Shown: positions 6,139 to 14,470, numbered from the stretch's first letter. The stretch: 32,191 bases of DNA from Acetobacteraceae bacterium (GCA_027459285.1 DAIDIQ010000090.1:1-32191); one strand, 5' to 3'. The notes: a model not told the origin generated them from the letters alone. A program made the numbers and translations.

Positions 6139-9100
6139 TCAAACCTCCTCCACCTTATCAATCCCAGGCAGCGTCATCAAAGCCTGCGCCAGTCGCGGCG
6201 TTACCGGGTACTTGCCTGGCAAGAGAATTTCAACCTCGTTCATGGCGTCGAGCCTTGGGTAGAGGCGGATATGCCCCGTGGCGCGCGGCTCGCGGGGCAG
6301 GTTGCGGAGCAGGGTCGCGAGATGGGGAAGGGCCGTATCGTCACGCAGATACAGACGCAAATCGGATGCCGCCCCGGCCGCGGCCTCGTCGAGCAGGGTC
6401 ACGTCCTGGGCGATCAGCCTGATCGCCTCACTCCCCTCGGCGCGTCGCTCGACACTGACAAGAACCATGGTACCGGCATTCAGATGCGGGCGGGCCCGCA
6501 TGAGGGTTTCACTGAACAGTGTCACCTCGAACCGGCCCGTGGCGTCGGACAGGGTGACAAACGCCATCCGCGTGCCTTTGCTGGTGGTGCGTTCCTTGAT
6601 GGCGGCAATTATGCCGGCAAGGCGAAGCACCCGGCCCGATGGTGCCTGGGCAAGATTGGCACTCGGGGTAACGCCGAGGCGCCTCAGCGCCGCATTATAC
6701 GCATCGAGCGGATGGGCGGTGAGATGAAATCCGATCGCCTCGGCCTCGAAGGCAATCCGATCGATGCCTGACCAGGGTTCGGTTTCGGGAAGAATAATCG
6801 GGTCGGGGCCGCTCACGCTGCCGAACAAGGCGGATTGGCCGGTGGCACGGTTTTCCGCCTCGGCGCTGGCACGGCGTAGCAGGGTTTCGGCGCCGGCGAA
6901 CAGCGCCGCGCGACGATGATCGAGCGTGTCGAACGCACCGGCGCGCACCAGATTCTCGATCTGCATCCGGTTCAGCGCGCGCGGCTCGACCCGTGCCGCG
7001 AAATCGGCGAGCGAGGCAAAGGGCGTGTTGCCGCGCGCCGCGGTGATTTCCTGCATTGCCGAAAACCCTACCCGCTTGATCGCGGCGAGCGCGTAGCGGA
7101 TGGCATAGCTGCCGTCGGGCTGGCGTTCGAGCGTGAAATCGGCGCCCGAGCGGTTGATATCCGGCGGTAGCAGGCCGATGCCAAGCCGGGTTGCCTCGGC
7201 CCGCAAGGCCGCCAGCTTGTCGGTATTGTCGCGCGCGAGGCTCATGCAGGCGGCGATGAACGCAACCGGATGGTTCGCCTTCATCCAGGCGGTGTGATAG
7301 GCGACCAGCGCATAGGCGGCGGCGTGCGACTTGTTGAAGCCATAATCGGCGAATTTCGCCATCAAATCGAAAATTTCCTCGGCCTTCGCCGGGGCGATGC
7401 CGCGCGCGGTGGCACCTTTGGTAAAGGTTTCGCGCTGCTTCTCCATCTCGGCGCGAATTTTTTTGCCCATCGCCCGGCGCAGCAGATCCGCCGCCCCCAG
7501 ACTGTAACCGGCCAGATGCTGCGCAATCTGCATAACCTGTTCCTGATAGACCATGATGCCGTAGGTCTCGGCCAGAATATCGTGCAGGTCGGGGTGCGGC
7601 GCTTCCCAGGGCTCGCCGTGCTTGCGCCGGCAATAATCGGGAATATTGGCCATCGGACCGGGGCGATACAGCGCCACCCCCGCGATCAGATCCTCGAACC
7701 GGTCGGGCCGCATCTGCCGCAGCACATCCCGCATGCCGGCGGATTCGAACTGGAACACGCCCGCCGCGTCACCGCGCGCCAGCATGGCATAGGTCGGCTT
7801 ATCATCGAGCGGCAAGGTGCCGAGATCGACGCTGACGCCGATATCGGCCAGGAAATCCACCGCCCGGCGCAGAATGGTGAGGGTGGTCAAGCCAAGAAAA
7901 TCGAACTTCACCAGCCCGGCCTGTTCCACGTATTTCATGGAATATTGCGTGACCAGGAAATCCGATTTCGGGTCCCGGTATAGCGCGACCAGATCGATCA
8001 GCGGCCGGTCGCCGATGACGATGCCGGCGGCGTGCGTGCTGGCGTGCCGATACAGCCCCTCGAGTTGCAGCGCTATCGCCAGCAGGCCGCCGATCGTTTC
8101 ATCCTCGTCACGCAATTGGCGCAGCCGCGGCTCACCCTCGATCGCTTGTTGCAGGGTCACCGGCTTGGCCGGGTTGTTCGGGATCAGCTCACAGACTTTG
8201 TTGACCTGTCCGTACGGCAGGCCAAGCACGCGCCCCACATCGCGCACCGCGGCGCGGGCTTGCAGCTTGCCGTAGGTGATGATTTGCGCCACCCGGTCCG
8301 GCCCATATTCGCGCCGGACATAGTCGATCACCTCATCACGCCTGGCCTGGCAGAAATCGATGTCGAAATCGGGCATCGACACGCGCTCCGGGTTCAGGAA
8401 GCGCTCGAACAGCAGATCAAAGCGCAGCGGGTCGAGGTCGGTGATGGTCAGTGCCCACGCCACCACTGAGCCGGCGCCCGACCCACGACCGGGCCCGACC
8501 GGAATGGATTGCGATTTCGCCCACTGGATGAAATCCGCGACGATCAGGAAATACCCATCGAACCCCATGCCGCCGATGACGGCAAGCTCGTACTCCAGCC
8601 GCTCGGCATAGCGGGCGGCGGTCACGGCATCGGCGCCGATGCCGGCCATGCGTTGCGCAAGCCCGGCGCGAGCCAGCGCATGCAGGGTTTCACGCTCGGT
8701 CTGGCCCGGAAGAATTTTCGGGCAGGCAGGCAGCATGGGCTTGCGCGCCACCTCGATTGCGCTGCAGGCACGCGCGATGGCCAGCGTATTGTCGCAGGCC
8801 TCTGGCAGATCGGCGAACAGGGCGCGCATGGCCGGGGCCGGCTTGAACCAATGGTCCGGCGTCACGCGCCGCCGATCCTGTTCCTGCACGGTGCGCTGTT
8901 CGGCGATGCACAGCAGCACATCGTGCGCGCGATACAGGCCGGGGCCGGGGAACATCGCGTCATTGGTGGCAACCAGTGGCAGGCGCGCGGCATCGGCAAG
9001 GCTGATCAGTCCCGGCTCGAGGGCGGCCTCGGCATCCGTGCCGTGCCGATGCAGTTCGACCGCGAGGCGATCTGGAAAGGCCTCGGCGAAGCGGGCCAAC

Positions 9101-9561
9101 AGCGTACGCGCCGCGGCCTCGTGCTGCTCGGCGAGCAGGCGGGATAACGGGCCGGTGCCGCCACCGGTCAGCATGATCAGTCCGGCCGCGTGTTCGGCCA
9201 GCACATCCCATCGCAGTTGCGGCTTCTGGGCCGGATCACTGTACAAAAAAGACAATGATGACAGACGCTTGAGGTTGGCGAGGCCAGAATCGGTCTTGGC
9301 CAGCAACACCACATGGTCTGGTGGCGCGGCGGGTTGATCGGCCCGGGTCAGGGCAAGCTGGCAGCCGATTATGGGCTGCACGCCGGCGTTCAGACAGGCC
9401 TGGGCGAATTCGAGCGCGCCGAACAGGTTGCCGGAATCGGTGATGGCCGCGGCGGGCATGCCGGCCGCGGCGGCGAGATCGGCGATTTTGCCGGCCTTGA
9501 TGGCGCCCTCGCTGAGCGAATAGGCGGAATGGGTTCGCAGATGAACGAAGCTGTCCGGCAT
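6139..9561 (-). CDS. dnaE: DNA polymerase III alpha subunit
   Basis: The replicative polymerase subunit. The 1140-residue length and layout match E. coli-type DnaE: PHP domain (about 1-270), polymerase core, helix-hairpin-helix and OB-fold (VLRLAGIIAAIKERTTSKG) near the C-terminus. The catalytic aspartates are visible as PDFDID at 397-402 (D400 and D402) and KFDF at 552-555 (D554), and the nucleotide-binding GRGSGAGS lies at 358-365. The PHP motif reads HLRTHSAYS, lacking the second metal-binding histidine of proofreading PHP domains (HLHxH), so proofreading presumably relies on a separate DnaQ. Full length and the lolCD neighbourhood argue for the main DnaE rather than the mutagenic ImuC/DnaE2. 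It is the last minus-strand gene before convergent terminators and has its own 247-base upstream region. Confidence 0.97.
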   Translation of the reverse strand: MPDSFVHLRTHSAYSLSEGAIKAGKIADLAAAAGMPAAAITDSGNLFGALEFAQACLNAGVQPIIGCQLALTRADQPAAPPDHVVLLAKTDSGLANLKRLSSLSFLYSDPAQKPQLRWDVLAEHAAGLIMLTGGGTGPLSRLLAEQHEAAARTLLARFAEAFPDRLAVELHRHGTDAEAALEPGLISLADAARLPLVATNDAMFPGPGLYRAHDVLLCIAEQRTVQEQDRRRVTPDHWFKPAPAMRALFADLPEACDNTLAIARACSAIEVARKPMLPACPKILPGQTERETLHALARAGLAQRMAGIGADAVTAARYAERLEYELAVIGGMGFDGYFLIVADFIQWAKSQSIPVGPGRGSGAGSVVAWALTITDLDPLRFDLLFERFLNPERVSMPDFDIDFCQARRDEVIDYVRREYGPDRVAQIITYGKLQARAAVRDVGRVLGLPYGQVNKVCELIPNNPAKPVTLQQAIEGEPRLRQLRDEDETIGGLLAIALQLEGLYRHASTHAAGIVIGDRPLIDLVALYRDPKSDFLVTQYSMKYVEQAGLVKFDFLGLTTLTILRRAVDFLADIGVSVDLGTLPLDDKPTYAMLARGDAAGVFQFESAGMRDVLRQMRPDRFEDLIAGVALYRPGPMANIPDYCRRKHGEPWEAPHPDLHDILAETYGIMVYQEQVMQIAQHLAGYSLGAADLLRRAMGKKIRAEMEKQRETFTKGATARGIAPAKAEEIFDLMAKFADYGFNKSHAAAYALVAYHTAWMKANHPVAFIAACMSLARDNTDKLAALRAEATRLGIGLLPPDINRSGADFTLERQPDGSYAIRYALAAIKRVGFSAMQEITAARGNTPFASLADFAARVEPRALNRMQIENLVRAGAFDTLDHRRAALFAGAETLLRRASAEAENRATGQSALFGSVSGPDPIILPETEPWSGIDRIAFEAEAIGFHLTAHPLDAYNAALRRLGVTPSANLAQAPSGRVLRLAGIIAAIKERTTSKGTRMAFVTLSDATGRFEVTLFSETLMRARPHLNAGTMVLVSVERRAEGSEAIRLIAQDVTLLDEAAAGAASDLRLYLRDDTALPHLATLLRNLPREPRATGHIRLYPRLDAMNEVEILLPGKYPVTPRLAQALMTLPGIDKVEEV

Positions 9562-9607
9562 GCGGCCAGCATAGGCCAGCGCGGGGCTACGGACAAAATC
9601 CGCGTGA

Positions 9608-9643
9608 TGTAAACGGTTTTTTTACACTGACAAGGAACAGTGT
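9608..9643. promoter_or_regulatory. Overlapping inverted repeats upstream of dnaE
   Basis: Two inverted repeats overlap in the gap between the divergent dnaE and the unknown plus-strand gene. TGTAAA and TTTACA (9608-9613 and 9621-9626) are separated by seven bases. ACACTG and CAGTGT (9624-9629 and 9638-9643) are separated by eight. They begin 46 bases upstream of the dnaE start, where a repressor or activator could sit. The rest of the gap (9562-9808) is GC-rich and contains a further hairpin with one bulged base at 9694-9717. No clear -35/-10 pair is assigned. The operator reading is inference. Confidence 0.4.
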
Positions 9644-9808
9644 GCGCGCGAGCGAAGGCGGCGCGCGCGGCAAAATGCCGTTCGGGTCGCGTGCCTGCCC
9701 GGCCCCTGGCCGGCAGGTTTGAACCACGCGCGCCGGTGCGGCGGGGCCTGACCCCCCTGCCCTATCGGCACGCGCCTTCAGGCACGGACCACGAAAGGAA
9801 ACGAGACG

Positions 9809-10318
9809 ATGTCAGACAGTATCGGCGCCATCAGCAGCGCCGCCCTTCCCGGCGCGGCAGGCGCCACGGTCGATCGACTGCATAATGTGTTGAAGCAACA
9901 GCGCGCATCCGGCAACGGCGCGGCGGTTGGCCAGGCGGTCATTGCCGCGGTCGATAACGCGCTGGCGCCGTCGGGAAAATCCGTATCGATCAATGGCGCC
10001 ATCACGGATGTGAACGAGGTGTTGCGCCAGACCGCCCAGCAGCTCGGCGGCAATGCGCCGCAATTCGCGTTCCCCAACAACAAGGCTACCCTCAGCCAGG
10101 ATTTCGGCGCCGCGAGCCAGGGGCTGGCCACCTTGGCAGGCCGTGGCACCCTGGTCACGGACGCCAAATATGCCGCCCACAACGCCGTGAATGACCTGGC
10201 CAATAAGGGCATCAACGTGACCGGAAGCATTGCCAACACGATCGTTGACCAAGCCATCAACAGCGTCGAGACGAATCAGGGTGGCACCACGCCAGCGTCG
10301 ATCAACCTGGTTGGGTGA
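9809..10318 (+). CDS. Ala/Asn/Gly-rich protein of unknown function
   Basis: I do not recognise this 169-residue protein. It has no cysteine or tryptophan, only one methionine and one tyrosine, no signal peptide and no hydrophobic segment long enough for a membrane helix. Ala, Asn, Gly, Ser and Thr dominate, with helical-looking stretches (TVDRLHNVLKQQR; GAAVGQAVIAAVDNAL; ITDVNEVLRQTAQQL) and a repetitive C-terminal half (NAVNDLANKGINVTGSIANT). An AAAGGAAACGAG segment precedes the ATG. The plus frame is preferred over two long minus frames because of its plausible composition, ribosome binding site and following hairpin. It is oriented opposite to both neighbours, dnaE and lolD. Export by a leaderless route or a structural role is possible but not shown. 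Confidence 0.7.
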   Translation: MSDSIGAISSAALPGAAGATVDRLHNVLKQQRASGNGAAVGQAVIAAVDNALAPSGKSVSINGAITDVNEVLRQTAQQLGGNAPQFAFPNNKATLSQDFGAASQGLATLAGRGTLVTDAKYAAHNAVNDLANKGINVTGSIANTIVDQAINSVETNQGGTTPASINLVG

Positions 10319-10368
10319 TGGGTAAGGCAAGCCGGCGCCAAGGTTCCGACGCCTGGCTCCGGCCATTT

Positions 10369-10394
10369 CTGGGGTGGCCTCCGGGCCGCCCCAG
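10369..10394. terminator. Strong 11-bp hairpin after the unknown gene
   Basis: The arms CTGGGGTGGCC and GGCCGCCCCAG pair over 11 positions (one T-G) around a TCCG loop, 50 bases after the plus-strand stop and 68 bases before the convergent lolD end. There is no T-run on either side, so it may be a weak or bidirectional terminator or a transcript-protecting stem. Confidence 0.5.
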
Positions 10395-10461
10395 ACGCAT
10401 CCGCTGATCTCATGTCTCGACAAACGCGGTCAGGACAGGCCGGTCGTTATTCCCTGAGCGA

Positions 10462-11139
10462 TTACGCTGGCCATATCTTGCCCTGACGCAGTGTCACCGT
10501 GCGGTCCATGCGCGCGGCCAGGTCGGGGTTGTGGGTGGCAATCAGCGCGGCGACGCCCTGGCTACGCACGGTCCGCAATAATTGCTCGAATACGGCGTCG
10601 GCGGTCGCGCTGTCCAAATTTCCGGTTGGTTCGTCCGCGAGCAGCACGCGCGGCGCGTTGGCCAGCGCGCGGGCCAGGGCCACCCGTTGTTGTTCTCCGC
10701 CGGAGAGCTTGCTTGGCAGATGGTCGAGCCTTTGGCCAAGCCCCAGCGCGCCCAGCAGGTCCCGCGCGCGGGCGGCGGCCTTGCCGCGCGGTTTGCCGGC
10801 GACCATTTGCGGCAGCATCACGTTTTCCAGCGCGCTGAATTCGCCCAGCAGATGGTGAAACTGGTAGACGAAACCAATCGTATCCCGCCGGAGCCTTGTG
10901 CGTGCCGTGTCGTCCAGGGTCGCGCTATCCTGGCCGGTGACAATGACGGTGCCGCTGTCGGGCCGTTCCAACAGGCCGGCGACATGCAGCAGGGTGGATT
11001 TGCCGGTGCCGCTTGGTGCCACCAGGGCGATAATCTCACCGGCACGCAGCGTCAGGTCGGCACCGTCCAGCACGGTCAGCGTCGCATCGCCGCTGCGGAA
11101 GGCCCGGCATGCTCCGCGCAGGCTGAGCGCCTCATTCAT
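10462..11139 (-). CDS. lolD: Lipoprotein-releasing ABC transporter ATP-binding subunit LolD
   Basis: The ATPase that powers release of outer-membrane lipoproteins from the inner membrane by LolCE-type permeases. The 225-residue protein has Walker [10 protein letters not shown] at 41-49, the Q-loop VYQ at 91-93, the ABC signature LSGGEQQR at 145-152 and Walker B VLLADE at 165-170 followed by PTGNLD. This LolD/MacB/FtsE-like pattern and the adjacent lolC give the assignment. The ATG at 11139 is chosen because it matches the family N-terminus; the gene overlaps the end of lolC by eight bases (ATGAATGA), so translation is likely coupled. Upstream in-frame ATG codons lie deeper in lolC. Confidence 0.96.
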   Translation of the reverse strand: MNEALSLRGACRAFRSGDATLTVLDGADLTLRAGEIIALVAPSGTGKSTLLHVAGLLERPDSGTVIVTGQDSATLDDTARTRLRRDTIGFVYQFHHLLGEFSALENVMLPQMVAGKPRGKAAARARDLLGALGLGQRLDHLPSKLSGGEQQRVALARALANAPRVLLADEPTGNLDSATADAVFEQLLRTVRSQGVAALIATHNPDLAARMDRTVTLRQGKIWPA

Positions 11140-12382
11140 GGCGCAGCGCCTCCACCGGGTCGGTGCCGGCGGCACGCCAGCTTGGATAGAGTGTTGCCAG
11201 AAGCGACAGCACCAGCGCCATGGTGACGATTTGCACCACCTGCGCGGGGTTAAGCCGCGCGGGCAGATGCGACAGGTAATAGACTTCCGGGTTGAATACC
11301 TTTGTGCCGGTGATGGCTTCGACCCAATGCTGGATTCGGGCGATATTCAGACAGAACACCACGCCGATCAGCGTGCCGATGGCGGTGCCCAGCACCCCGA
11401 TCGAGGCGCCGGCCATCAGGAATATGCGCAGAATGGCGCCGCGCGAGGCGCCGATGGTGCGCAGCACCGCGATATCGGCGGTTTTGTCCTTCACCATCAT
11501 GATCATGGAACTGATCACGTTGAAGGCGGCAACGACGATGATCAATGTCAGGATCAGGAACATCACGTTGCCTTCCACCTTGACCGCGTCGAAGAAGGAA
11601 TCATTGCTCTGCTGCCAGTCGATGATACGCAATGGCTGGCCGGCGAAGGTGGCGTCGATTTCGGCCTTCACGCGGGCCACGCGCGTCGGGTCGGTGGTGT
11701 GCACCTCGATCTGGGTTGCCGCATCATGCGTCTGAAAGAATATCTGCGCCGCATGCAGCGGAATGAAGACATAGCTGCTGTCGTATTGGTTCATGCCGAC
11801 CGAGAATATGGCAACGATCCGATACGCCCGCACCCGCGGTATGGTGCCGAAGGCGGTGGCTGCCCCCTGGGGTGAAATAAGCGTCAATTTATCGCCGATG
11901 CCGAGCCCGTCGCGCACGGCCAGGGCATCACCGATCGCTATCGTATCATCGCCGCCGAAGTCCTTCAGCGAGCCGAGTTTTATGCCCTTGGCCACAAGTG
12001 TGTCGTGGCGCAGATCGTCCGGCGCAATGCCACGCACATACCCGCCACTGGCGGCCCCGCCGGCGGCGGAAAGCAAGGCCTCGCCATCAACGACGGGGGT
12101 CGCGGAAACCACATCCGGCAAGGCACGCACCTGCCGGGTCAGGTCGAGATAATTGGTCATTGGCGCGCCGGCGGCGTAAATGCCGAGGTCGCCATTGAAG
12201 CCGAGAATGCGCGACAGCAAATCGACCCTGAAGCCGCCCATGACGGACATGACAATGATGAGGGTGGCCACGCCAAGCGCGATGCCAATGAGCGAGAAGA
12301 TGGCGATCACGGATACGAAACGCTCGCCGCGGCGGGCGCGCAGGTAGCGCGCGGCGACCAGACGTTCAAAGGGGCCGAACAT
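11132..12382 (-). CDS. lolC: Lipoprotein-releasing ABC transporter permease LolC/E
   Basis: The inner-membrane permease that hands lipoproteins to the periplasmic carrier LolA. The 416-residue protein shows the MacB/FtsX layout: a cytoplasmic start [20 protein letters not shown], a first membrane helix (about 23-50) with [22 protein letters not shown], a large periplasmic domain to about 270, then three C-terminal helices, with [26 protein letters not shown] at the first. A single lolC-type permease, as often in alphaproteobacteria, may serve as a homodimer. The ATG at 12382 is chosen from the family N-terminus; the frame extends upstream through a hairpin repeat and is unlikely to be coding there. 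No good ribosome binding site precedes it. It overlaps lolD by eight bases. Confidence 0.95.
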   Translation of the reverse strand: MFGPFERLVAARYLRARRGERFVSVIAIFSLIGIALGVATLIIVMSVMGGFRVDLLSRILGFNGDLGIYAAGAPMTNYLDLTRQVRALPDVVSATPVVDGEALLSAAGGAASGGYVRGIAPDDLRHDTLVAKGIKLGSLKDFGGDDTIAIGDALAVRDGLGIGDKLTLISPQGAATAFGTIPRVRAYRIVAIFSVGMNQYDSSYVFIPLHAAQIFFQTHDAATQIEVHTTDPTRVARVKAEIDATFAGQPLRIIDWQQSNDSFFDAVKVEGNVMFLILTLIIVVAAFNVISSMIMMVKDKTADIAVLRTIGASRGAILRIFLMAGASIGVLGTAIGTLIGVVFCLNIARIQHWVEAITGTKVFNPEVYYLSHLPARLNPAQVVQIVTMALVLSLLATLYPSWRAAGTDPVEALRHE

Positions 12383-12390
12383 CAAACGTG

Positions 12391-12416
12391 ACGTCTTTTT
12401 CTGAAGAAAAAGAAGC
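12391..12416. repeat. A/T-rich hairpin just upstream of lolC
   Basis: CTTTTTCT (12395-12402) and AGAAAAAG (12405-12412) form an eight-base stem with a two-base centre in otherwise GC-rich DNA. On the minus strand it reads TTCTTCAGAAAAAG, similar to part of the 6093-6130 core (TTTTTTCAGAAAAG), so it may be a reduced member of the same repeat family. It ends nine bases before the lolC start and fills much of the 124-base gap to proS. It may end proS transcripts or affect lolC translation; both are inference. Confidence 0.5.
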
Positions 12417-12506
12417 AAATAGACTTCGGAACCGGGAGTTTCCGGCTCAGTTCCGGAGCCTGGCGCCGCAATTGGCGCGTAGACATAGGCGCGCTCGCCT
12501 GCCGGG

Positions 12507-13820
12507 TCACGCACAAACCCGTGTCAACGCATCCTCCAGCGAAAGCTCGACTCGTTCGCCGGTCAGGCGGCGCTTCACTTCCACCATGCCGTTCGCGGCG
12601 CCACGCGGGCCGACGATGATCTGCCATGGGTGGCCCAACAAATCGGCGTCGGCGAATTTCACGCCGGCGCGCTCCTCACGGTCGTCATACAACGCATCCG
12701 GCGCCAAAGCCGAATAGAGCCGCTCGGCAATCGCGTCGGTGGTGGCATCGCCCTGCTTCAGATTGAGAATAGCAGCGCGGAAAGGTGCCACGCTGTCCGG
12801 CCATTTGATGCCCGCTTCGTCGTGATGCGCCTCGATCAACGCGCCAACCAGGCGGGAGACGCCGATACCGTAGCTGCCCATGTGCGGCACCAGCGGCGCG
12901 CCGTCGGGCCCGGCGACGGTCAGCCCCATCGGCCGACTGTATTTCTCGCCAAAATAAAAGATATGCCCGACCTCGATACCCCTGCCCTGCCTTTGGCTTG
13001 CGGGCGCCACGCGCGCCCAGGCCTGCGCATCGTGCTTGTCCTCGGTTGCCGCATAAATGCCGGTCATGCGGGTATAGAATTGCTCGAGCTGCTCGGACGA
13101 GAACAAATCATAATCATCGCCGGTCCAGTCGATTGCCTCGAACGCGGCATCATAGAACACCTCGCTCTCTCCGGTCGGGGCCAGCACGATGAATTCGTGC
13201 GACAAGTCACCGCCGATCGGGCCGGTATCAGCCACCATGGGGATGGCGCGCAGGCCAAGTCGCTGGAAGGTGCGCATATAGGCCAGCATCATGCGCCGAT
13301 ATGAAACCACCGCCCCGGCATAATCCAGGTCGAAGCTATAGGCGTCTTTCATCAGGAATTCGCGTCCGCGCATCACACCGAAGCGCGGGCGCACCTCATC
13401 GCGGAATTTCCACTGAATGTGATAGACCGATTGAGGCAATTGCCGATAGCTGCGCACCGCGTTGCGGAACAGATCGGTCACCATCTCCTCGTTGGTCGGG
13501 CCATACAGCAGGTCACGCTCATGCCGGTCACGTATGCGCAGCATTTCCAGCCCGTAATCGTCATAGCGGCCGGATTCGCGCCACAAATCAGCCGGCTGAA
13601 TGGTCGGCATCAGAATTTCCTGCGCGCCGGCCCGGTCCTGCTCCGCGCGCACGATGCGCGCCACGTGGCTCAGCACGCGCAGGCCGATCGGCAGCCAGGC
13701 ATATATGCCGGCCGCTTCCTGCCGCACCATGCCGGCACGTAGCATCAAGCGGTGCGAGGCAATGGTGGCCTCGGCCGGGGTTTCCTTGAGCGTCGGGATC
13801 AGACTTCTGGACAGGCGCAT
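12507..13820 (-). CDS. proS: Prolyl-tRNA synthetase, short alphaproteobacterial type
   Basis: Charges tRNA-Pro in the cytoplasm. The 437-residue protein is the short form typical of alphaproteobacteria, without the roughly 180-residue editing insertion found between motifs 2 and 3 in E. coli ProRS. Visible parts are the N-terminus [24 protein letters not shown] at 107-112, motif 2 with FRDEVRPR at 139-146 and [13 protein letters not shown] at 151-163, and motif 3 with [10 protein letters not shown]. An anticodon-binding domain forms the C-terminal quarter. The ATG at 13820 is chosen from the family N-terminus; the open frame continues 94 codons upstream into hairpin-rich DNA and is not coding there. 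Lack of the insertion suggests any editing is done by separate proteins. Confidence 0.97.
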   Translation of the reverse strand: MRLSRSLIPTLKETPAEATIASHRLMLRAGMVRQEAAGIYAWLPIGLRVLSHVARIVRAEQDRAGAQEILMPTIQPADLWRESGRYDDYGLEMLRIRDRHERDLLYGPTNEEMVTDLFRNAVRSYRQLPQSVYHIQWKFRDEVRPRFGVMRGREFLMKDAYSFDLDYAGAVVSYRRMMLAYMRTFQRLGLRAIPMVADTGPIGGDLSHEFIVLAPTGESEVFYDAAFEAIDWTGDDYDLFSSEQLEQFYTRMTGIYAATEDKHDAQAWARVAPASQRQGRGIEVGHIFYFGEKYSRPMGLTVAGPDGAPLVPHMGSYGIGVSRLVGALIEAHHDEAGIKWPDSVAPFRAAILNLKQGDATTDAIAERLYSALAPDALYDDREERAGVKFADADLLGHPWQIIVGPRGAANGMVEVKRRLTGERVELSLEDALTRVCA

Positions 13821-13866
13821 GGGTGGGGTATTTAACGAAGCCCGCGCCGGCACGCCACCAGGCGCC

Positions 13867-13886
13867 GCGCCATAGCACCATGGCGC
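13867..13886. other. Perfect 7-bp hairpin in the proS leader
   Basis: GCGCCAT and ATGGCGC flank a six-base loop 46 bases upstream of the proS start. It lies between the proS start and the terminator-like hairpin at 13898-13923. If the leader is transcribed it would form a stable stem. No function can be assigned from the sequence alone. Confidence 0.5.
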
Positions 13887-13897
13887 AAAAGCAGAGC

Positions 13898-13923
13898 AAG
13901 AAAAGCCGGGCGCAGCAGCCCGG
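13898..13923 (-). terminator. Intrinsic terminator-like hairpin upstream of proS
   Basis: On the minus strand CCGGGC, a six-base loop and GCCCGG are followed at once by CTTTTCTTGC, the layout of a rho-independent terminator. It lies 78 bases before the proS start, on the same strand and pointing towards proS. It could end a transcript from rnj or a small RNA made in the gap, in which case proS must start transcription after it, or act as an attenuator within the proS leader. Confidence 0.55.
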
Positions 13924-14160
13924 AGCCCGCGATATCTTGCCATTTTGTGCGCTGCAACATCGATTTTTGCATAAATCGAACGACTAGCAGCGTTTTTGCG
14001 CCATTTCGGCGTGACAAACGGGTCAGGGTAACTTATCAAAGAAAGTGGCCCGCGCGTGCGACGCCACGGGCCAAGTTTGGGGAGAGAACGCCAGTCAGTC
14101 ACACAAAGCGGGTCAGGGTCCGCCCTGGTCTGTCAGGATGTTTGATCAAAAGGCGGTGCG

Positions 14161-14186
14161 GCGCCAGCAAAAAAACACGCTGGCGC
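14161..14186. other. Perfect 8-bp hairpin with poly-A loop
   Basis: GCGCCAGC and GCTGGCGC enclose a ten-base loop containing seven consecutive A on the plus strand (seven T on the minus strand). A second A-run (TAAAAAA) follows on the plus strand, so on the minus strand a T-run precedes the stem. It does not have standard terminator layout in either direction, but it is part of the structured rnj-proS gap. Confidence 0.55.
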
Positions 14187-14207
14187 CCAATAAAAAAGCG
14201 ATTTGAT

Positions 14208-14260
14208 GCGGGCCTTGCCTCATTTTCAGGAAACTTGCCTGAAATTGCGGCAAGGCCCGC
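14208..14260. other. Nested hairpin with 12-bp perfect outer stem
   Basis: The outer arms GCGGGCCTTGCC (14208-14219) and GGCAAGGCCCGC (14249-14260) pair perfectly. Inside, TTTCAGG (14224-14230) and CCTGAAA (14238-14244) form a second perfect stem. TTGCC occurs at both 14215 and 14235 and either copy could pair with GGCAA at 14249, so two mutually exclusive folds are possible. On the minus strand it lies about 210 bases after the rnj stop and is followed, ten bases on, by TTTTTT, so it may end the rnj transcript. A small RNA is the alternative. Confidence 0.6.
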
Positions 14261-14470
14261 ACAATTTATGGGCAGATTGGTTTGTGCGGATCGTCAGGGC
14301 AAGCGCGGCTTTCCGCGCCAGCGTATCTGCGCCAGGAATCGCGGGCAGACGCCTTTCGCCCCCTCCGGCATGGCCAGCCATATGCCGTGGACCTCCGGAC
14401 AGGGCTTGCGCTCGACGGCACTTCCCGCCGCTTGGGTGGCAGCGCCTGGCGGCAAACCGCCTTGTTGCCG

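Larger units (their letters stand above)
13924..14470. other. Hairpin-rich noncoding region between rnj and proS
   Basis: Together with 13821-13923 this makes a 650-base stretch with no convincing gene. Perfect or near-perfect inverted repeats follow one another: 13960-13979 (7-base arms TCGATTT), 14046-14073 (7-base outer arms TGGCCCG plus a 4-base inner stem), 14114-14127 (CAGGG/CCCTG), 14161-14186 and 14208-14260 (listed separately). The 11-base string CGGGTCAGGGT occurs twice, at 14020-14030 and 14109-14119. An 82-codon minus frame (14226-14474) overlaps the rnj stop but crosses the largest hairpin, is Arg-rich and resembles no family I know. The region could hold one or more small RNAs or a long proS leader. 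From about 14270 to 14470 nothing specific is seen. Confidence 0.6.

Noticed and set aside
9778-10423. Two long minus-strand frames opposite the orphan gene
   Set aside because: They overlap each other in different frames and read as Arg/Leu/Ala shadows; the plus frame has the better composition, ribosome site and downstream hairpin.
12383-12514. Upstream extension of the lolC frame by 44 codons
   Set aside because: It passes through the A/T-rich hairpin and overlaps the end of proS; LolC homologues begin near MFGPFERL.
13821-14102. Upstream extension of the proS frame by 94 codons
   Set aside because: The family N-terminus starts at 13820; the extension runs through several hairpins and has no synthetase-like sequence.
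14040-14130. SRP RNA, RNase P RNA or tmRNA in the rnj-proS gap
   Set aside because: Diagnostic parts (the GGAA tetraloop region of SRP RNA, GAGGAAAGTCC of RNase P, a tmRNA tag frame with a tRNA-like end) were not found.
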